Part shown: one piece after another, positions 9,448-12,083 of the stretch
How the letters are laid out: each line of letters begins with the position of its first letter
Numbering within the stretch: position 1 is the stretch's first letter
NCBI GenBank assembly: GCA_903644035.1
Contig: CAHJXG010000539.1
Span: 1 to 12,083 of the forward strand
Source of the DNA: Rhodospirillales bacterium
Lineage (GTDB): Bacteria > Pseudomonadota > Alphaproteobacteria > Acetobacterales > Acetobacteraceae
Direction of reading: 5' to 3'
Length of the DNA: 12,083 bases
Position numbers and translations under genes: made by a program
Notes under the pieces: generated by a model
What the model was told of the DNA's origin: nothing
What the model saw: the letters and a program-made list of their open reading frames with translations, nothing else
The model's database searches: none

Positions 9448-10737
9448 ATGCCCAACGTTGCCGTGATTGGCGCTCAATGGGGTGACGAGGGGAAAGGCAA
9501 GGTCGTGGACTGGCTGGCCAGCCGCGCCGACGTCGTGGTGCGCTTCCAGGGCGGGCACAACGCCGGGCACACGCTGGTGGTCGGCAACCAGACCTACAAG
9601 CTGTCTCTGCTGCCCAGCGGTTTGGTGCGTGGCAAGCTCGGGGTGATCGGCAACGGCGTTGTCATCGACCCCATCGCCCTGCTGGCCGAAATGGACCGGG
9701 TGCGTGCCCAGGGCCTGGACGTGACGCCGGACAACCTGCGCATCGCCGAGAACGCCATCCTGATCCTGCCCGTGCACGGCGCGCTGGACCGCGCGCGCGA
9801 GGCCGCCCGCGGCGACCGCAAGATCGGCACCACCGGCCGCGGCATCGGCCCGGCCTACGAGGACAAGGTCGCGCGCCGCGCCATCCGCGTCTGCGACCTC
9901 GCCGAACCCGAGGTGTTGTCCGACAAGCTCGACGAGCTGCTGCTGCACCACAACACCCTGCTGACCGGCTTGGGCGCGCAGCCGGCGGAGAAGCAGGAGT
10001 TGCTGGACCTGCTGCTCGGCCTGGCGCCGCGCATCCTGCCGCATGTCGAGGCCGTGTGGGAGCGCCTGGATGAGGCGCGCCGTGCCGGCCGCCGCATCCT
10101 GTTCGAGGGCGCGCAGGCCGTGATGCTGGACGTGGATCACGGGACCTATCCGTTCGTGACCAGCAGCAACACGATCGCGGCGACCGCAGCGGCCGGGTCA
10201 GGCGTTGGCCCGGCGGTGATCGGCTTCGTGCTGGGCATCGCCAAGGCCTACTCGACCCGCGTGGGCGCCGGGCCATTTCCGACGGAACTGCACGACGAGA
10301 CCGGGCGCCTGCTCGGCACCCGCGGGCACGAGTTCGGCACGGTCACGGGACGCCCGCGCCGCTGCGGCTGGTTTGATGCGGCGCTGGTCCGGCAGGCCGT
10401 CAAGGTCGGCGGGATCCAGGGCTTGGCGCTGACCAAGCTCGACGTGCTGGACGGCATGGCCGAGCTGAGGATCGGCATCGGCTACGAGATCGCCGGGAAG
10501 CGAGTGGGGCATCTGCCAGCAGGCCAGGCGGCGCAGGCTGCCGCCAAGCCGATTTATGAGACGATTGAGGGATGGACCGGGTCGACCCGCGGCGCCCGGT
10601 CCTGGGCGGCGCTGCCGGCCCAGGCGATCAAGTATGTGCGTCGGATCGAGGAGCTGGTGGAAACGCCGGTAACGTTGCTCTCCACCAGCCCTGAACGGGA
10701 CGACACCATCCTGATGCGCGACCCGTTCGAGAGCTAG
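9448..10737 (+). CDS. purA: Adenylosuccinate synthetase PurA
   Basis: 429 residues, exactly the usual bacterial length. It condenses IMP and aspartate using GTP in the first step from IMP to AMP. All diagnostic motifs are present: the GTP-binding loop [11 protein letters not shown] at 8-18 with catalytic D13, QGGHNAGHT with H41, NGVVIDP at 69-75, the IMP-contact segment [14 protein letters not shown] at 127-140, [25 protein letters not shown] at 218-242, [11 protein letters not shown] from 271, [19 protein letters not shown] from 293, and the guanine-specificity TKLDVLDG at 329-336. GGAG sits seven bases before the ATG, inside the end of hisZ, suggesting coupled translation. It is the last plus-strand gene and converges on rpoH. 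Confidence 0.98.
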   Translation: MPNVAVIGAQWGDEGKGKVVDWLASRADVVVRFQGGHNAGHTLVVGNQTYKLSLLPSGLVRGKLGVIGNGVVIDPIALLAEMDRVRAQGLDVTPDNLRIAENAILILPVHGALDRAREAARGDRKIGTTGRGIGPAYEDKVARRAIRVCDLAEPEVLSDKLDELLLHHNTLLTGLGAQPAEKQELLDLLLGLAPRILPHVEAVWERLDEARRAGRRILFEGAQAVMLDVDHGTYPFVTSSNTIAATAAAGSGVGPAVIGFVLGIAKAYSTRVGAGPFPTELHDETGRLLGTRGHEFGTVTGRPRRCGWFDAALVRQAVKVGGIQGLALTKLDVLDGMAELRIGIGYEIAGKRVGHLPAGQAAQAAAKPIYETIEGWTGSTRGARSWAALPAQAIKYVRRIEELVETPVTLLSTSPERDDTILMRDPFES

Positions 10738-10739
10738 TC

Positions 10740-10762
10740 CGCCCCGCATGCCATGCGGGGCG
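10740..10762. terminator. Shared hairpin between convergent purA and rpoH
   Basis: A perfect palindrome with arms CGCCCCGCATG (10740-10750) and CATGCGGGGCG (10752-10762) around a single base. A realistic fold is a 9-bp GC-rich stem with the loop TGCCA. It begins 3 bases after the purA stop and ends 8 bases before the rpoH stop, so one element could serve both strands. No U-tract follows on either strand, so it may act as an RNA 3'-end stabiliser or a weak or factor-assisted terminator. Confidence 0.6.
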
Positions 10763-10769
10763 TCACCGC

Positions 10770-11660
10770 CTAGGCCGCCTGCTGCGTCGCCATGCGGCGC
10801 TCGGCGACCTGGGTCTTCATGGCCTTCTGCAGCTTCTCGAACGCGCGCACCTCGATCTGCCGCACCCGCTCGCGGGAGATGCCGTACTGCTGCGACAGGT
10901 CCTCCAGCGTCGTCGGGTTGTCCTTGAGCCGCCGCTCGATCAGGATGTGCCGCTCACGCTCGTTCAGCGTCTTCAGGGCGCCGCTGAGCAGCGCCTTGCG
11001 GCCGCTCAGCTCCTCGCGGTCGGCCAGCATGCTCTCCTGGCTCTCGCTCTCGTCTACCAGCCAATCCTGCCACTCGCCCTCGCTGTCGGCGCGGACGGGG
11101 GCGTTCAGGCTGTTGTCCGGCGCTGCGAGGCGGCGGTTCATGCTGACCACGTCCTGCTCGGGCACCGCCAACATGCGGGCGATCTTCGCCACCTGCTCCG
11201 GCTGTAGATCGCCGTCCTCGATCGCCTGCATCTGGCCCTTGAGCCGGCGCAGGTTGAAGAACAGCTTCTTCTGCGCGGCCGTGGTGCCCATCTTCACGAG
11301 CGACCAGCTGTGCAGGATGTATTCCTGGATGGCCGCCCGGATCCACCACATTGCGTAGGTCGCCAGGCGGAAGCCGCGGTCCGGGTCGAACCGCTTGACC
11401 GCCTGCATCATGCCGACGTTGCCCTCGCTGATCAGCTCGCCCACCGGCAGGCCGTAGCCGCGATAGCCCATCGCGATCTTCGCGACCAAACGGAGATGCG
11501 AGGTCACGAGCTGATGGGCGGCGCCCATGTCTTCGTGGTCACGCCAGCGGCGCGACAGTTCGAGTTCCTCTTCGGGAGCGAGCATCGGAAACTTGCGGAT
11601 CTCCTGGAGATACCGCGAAAGGTTGCCTTCGGGGGCAACGTTGATGATGGCAGCAGCCAT
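10770..11660 (-). CDS. rpoH: RNA polymerase heat-shock sigma factor RpoH (sigma32)
   Basis: 296 residues. It directs RNA polymerase to heat-shock promoters for chaperones and proteases. After a short N-terminus (NLSRYLQEIRKFPML), region 2 carries SHLRLVAKIAMGYRGYGLP and GNVGMMQAVKRFDPDRGFRLATYAMWWIRAAIQEYILHSWSLV, roughly residues 54-122 and including the -10 recognition helix. The RpoH box QKKLFFNLR at 130-138 separates RpoH from RpoD and RpoS. Region 4.2, with the helix-turn-helix TLEDLSQQYGISRERVRQ, spans about 251-268. At the region 2.1 sites that control turnover of E. coli RpoH (L47, A50, I54), the aligned residues here are M45, A48 and V52. AAAGAGG lies six bases before the ATG. Many alphaproteobacteria carry two or more RpoH paralogues; which one this is cannot be told from the window. 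Confidence 0.96.
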   Translation of the reverse strand: MAAAIINVAPEGNLSRYLQEIRKFPMLAPEEELELSRRWRDHEDMGAAHQLVTSHLRLVAKIAMGYRGYGLPVGELISEGNVGMMQAVKRFDPDRGFRLATYAMWWIRAAIQEYILHSWSLVKMGTTAAQKKLFFNLRRLKGQMQAIEDGDLQPEQVAKIARMLAVPEQDVVSMNRRLAAPDNSLNAPVRADSEGEWQDWLVDESESQESMLADREELSGRKALLSGALKTLNERERHILIERRLKDNPTTLEDLSQQYGISRERVRQIEVRAFEKLQKAMKTQVAERRMATQQAA

Positions 11661-11832
11661 GTTGGGCCTCTTTCGCCTCGATGATCGGTCTCAACCCTAA
11701 TACGGCGATGCGACACGATCGGTTGCGACGGAACTGAAGATAGGCGCGGGGATCACCATCACGTCCCAGAGACCATCCCGGAGCGATGAGCATCTGGACA
11801 GGCCCCAACGCGGCACGCCCGCCACGCCAAGT
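11661..11832 (-). promoter_or_regulatory. Long 5' leader of rpoH
   Basis: If transcription starts about 7 bases after the TATAAA box, at the A near 11832, the rpoH mRNA has an untranslated leader of about 170 nt. It holds the SD AAAGAGG (11673-11667), a second GAGG-like copy a few bases further upstream, and two complementary six-base blocks about 75 bases apart (plus-strand GAGACC at 11769-11774 and GGTCTC at 11687-11692). These could pair and fold the leader. No convincing coding sequence fills it. A structured, possibly temperature-responsive leader is possible but only inferred. Confidence 0.4.
11667..11673 (-). promoter_or_regulatory. Ribosome-binding site of rpoH
   Basis: AAAGAGG on the minus strand is separated by six bases from the ATG at 11660-11658, confirming the rpoH start. 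Confidence 0.7.
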
Positions 11833-11838
11833 CAGAGG

Positions 11839-11867
11839 TTTATACAGGACCGCCACGGTCCTGTCAA
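11839..11867 (-). promoter_or_regulatory. Near-perfect sigma70 promoter reading into rpoH
   Basis: On the minus strand TTGACA (plus positions 11867-11862) is a perfect -35, and TATAAA (11844-11839) is one base from the -10 consensus. The spacer is exactly 17 bases. It lies 22 bases beyond the stop of the upstream pseudouridine synthase gene and about 180 bases before rpoH. In such GC-rich DNA a match this good is unlikely by chance. It gives rpoH its own vegetative promoter, whatever read-through comes from upstream. Confidence 0.75.
11844..11864. promoter_or_regulatory. Perfect 9-bp inverted repeat filling the rpoH promoter spacer (candidate operator)
   Basis: ACAGGACCG (11844-11852) and CGGTCCTGT (11856-11864) are perfect inverted arms around CCA. 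The dyad occupies the spacer between -10 and -35 and overlaps three bases of the -35 and one of the -10, the classic position for a repressor. It could instead be a terminator stem for the upstream gene, but no U-tract follows on the minus strand (ATAAACC). Confidence 0.55.
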
Positions 11868-11889
11868 CGAAATCGCGGGGATCCCGGGC

Positions 11890-12083
11890 CTAACGGTCCA
11901 GCATCTCCACCAGCGCCGCCATGTCGGCCGGCATGGGCCGCTCGAACAGCAGCGTCCGCCCGGTGCGCGGATGGGCGAAGCCGAGCCGGGCCGCATGGAG
12001 GGCCTGGCGCGGGAAGTCGAGCAGGGCGGCGCGCACGGGGCCGGCCAGCGACTTCGCGGCGGCCGGCACCCGGCGAAGGTACA
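11890..12083 (-). CDS. rluD: RluA/RluD-family rRNA pseudouridine synthase, C-terminal end (partial)
   Basis: The minus-strand frame enters from the right edge and stops with TAG at 11892-11890; 63 residues are visible. The segment [30 protein letters not shown], then a short helix ending LDR, is the typical end of RluA-family enzymes (RQALHA..LGF.HP..G....FEAPLP.D). These isomerise uridines in 23S rRNA; RluD itself modifies positions in helix 69. The catalytic HRLD-type motif lies beyond the window, so the family is firm while the choice of RluD over RluA or RluC rests on its usual place upstream of rpoH in alphaproteobacteria. It reads toward rpoH with a 229-base gap. Confidence 0.82.
   Translation of the reverse strand, partial: YLRRVPAAAKSLAGPVRAALLDFPRQALHAARLGFAHPRTGRTLLFERPMPADMAALVEMLDR

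Noticed and set aside
6663..9455. 930-codon antisense open frame opposite serA and hisZ
   Set aside because: Same reason: low-complexity Arg/Gln/His-rich translation, no SD-start logic, fully opposite two well-supported genes.
11539..11856. 105-codon minus-strand frame across the rpoH leader and the beginning of rpoH
   Set aside because: Its GTG start lies inside the promoter dyad, upstream of the predicted transcription start. The product resembles no family and overlaps rpoH in another frame.

Overview
This is a gene-dense, very GC-rich chromosomal segment from an alphaproteobacterium. The gene order tilS-ftsH-folP-glmM, the alpha-type SerC, and an RluA/RluD-family gene followed by rpoH point that way, most probably to the Rhodospirillales and perhaps the Acetobacteraceae. 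The family is inferred from gene order and protein style, not from a database match. I see no mobile element, tRNA, rRNA, CRISPR or prophage. No gene-free stretch exceeds 300 bases; the longest is the 229-base gap upstream of rpoH.

Layout, left to right. The C-terminal end of a probable tRNA(Ile)-lysidine synthetase (tilS) enters at the left edge. After a 149-base gap comes ftsH, encoding the membrane AAA+ zinc protease, closed by a strong intrinsic terminator. One base after that terminator begins a tightly packed plus-strand run: folP (dihydropteroate synthase), glmM (phosphoglucosamine mutase), thiD (HMP/HMP-P kinase), serC and serA (serine biosynthesis), hisZ (regulatory subunit of ATP phosphoribosyltransferase) and purA (adenylosuccinate synthetase). 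Several junctions overlap (GTGA for glmM/thiD, ATGA for serC/serA) or are a base or so apart (hisZ/purA). This suggests co-transcription, with a probable internal promoter in front of glmM. The products supply folate, cell-wall amino sugar, thiamine, serine/PLP, histidine and purine pathways.

purA converges on the minus-strand gene rpoH, which encodes the heat-shock sigma factor, across a 32-base gap holding a perfect hairpin. Upstream of rpoH on the minus strand lies the C-terminal end of an RluA/RluD-family pseudouridine synthase, which runs off the right edge.

The most striking non-coding signal lies between these two minus-strand genes. It is a near-perfect sigma70 promoter (TTGACA, 17-base spacer, TATAAA) reading toward rpoH. 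Its spacer is filled by a perfect 9-bp inverted repeat that could be a repressor operator, and a leader of about 170 nt follows. The genes are otherwise ordinary housekeeping genes, and I found no evidence of a new multi-gene system. The points worth a second look are regulatory.
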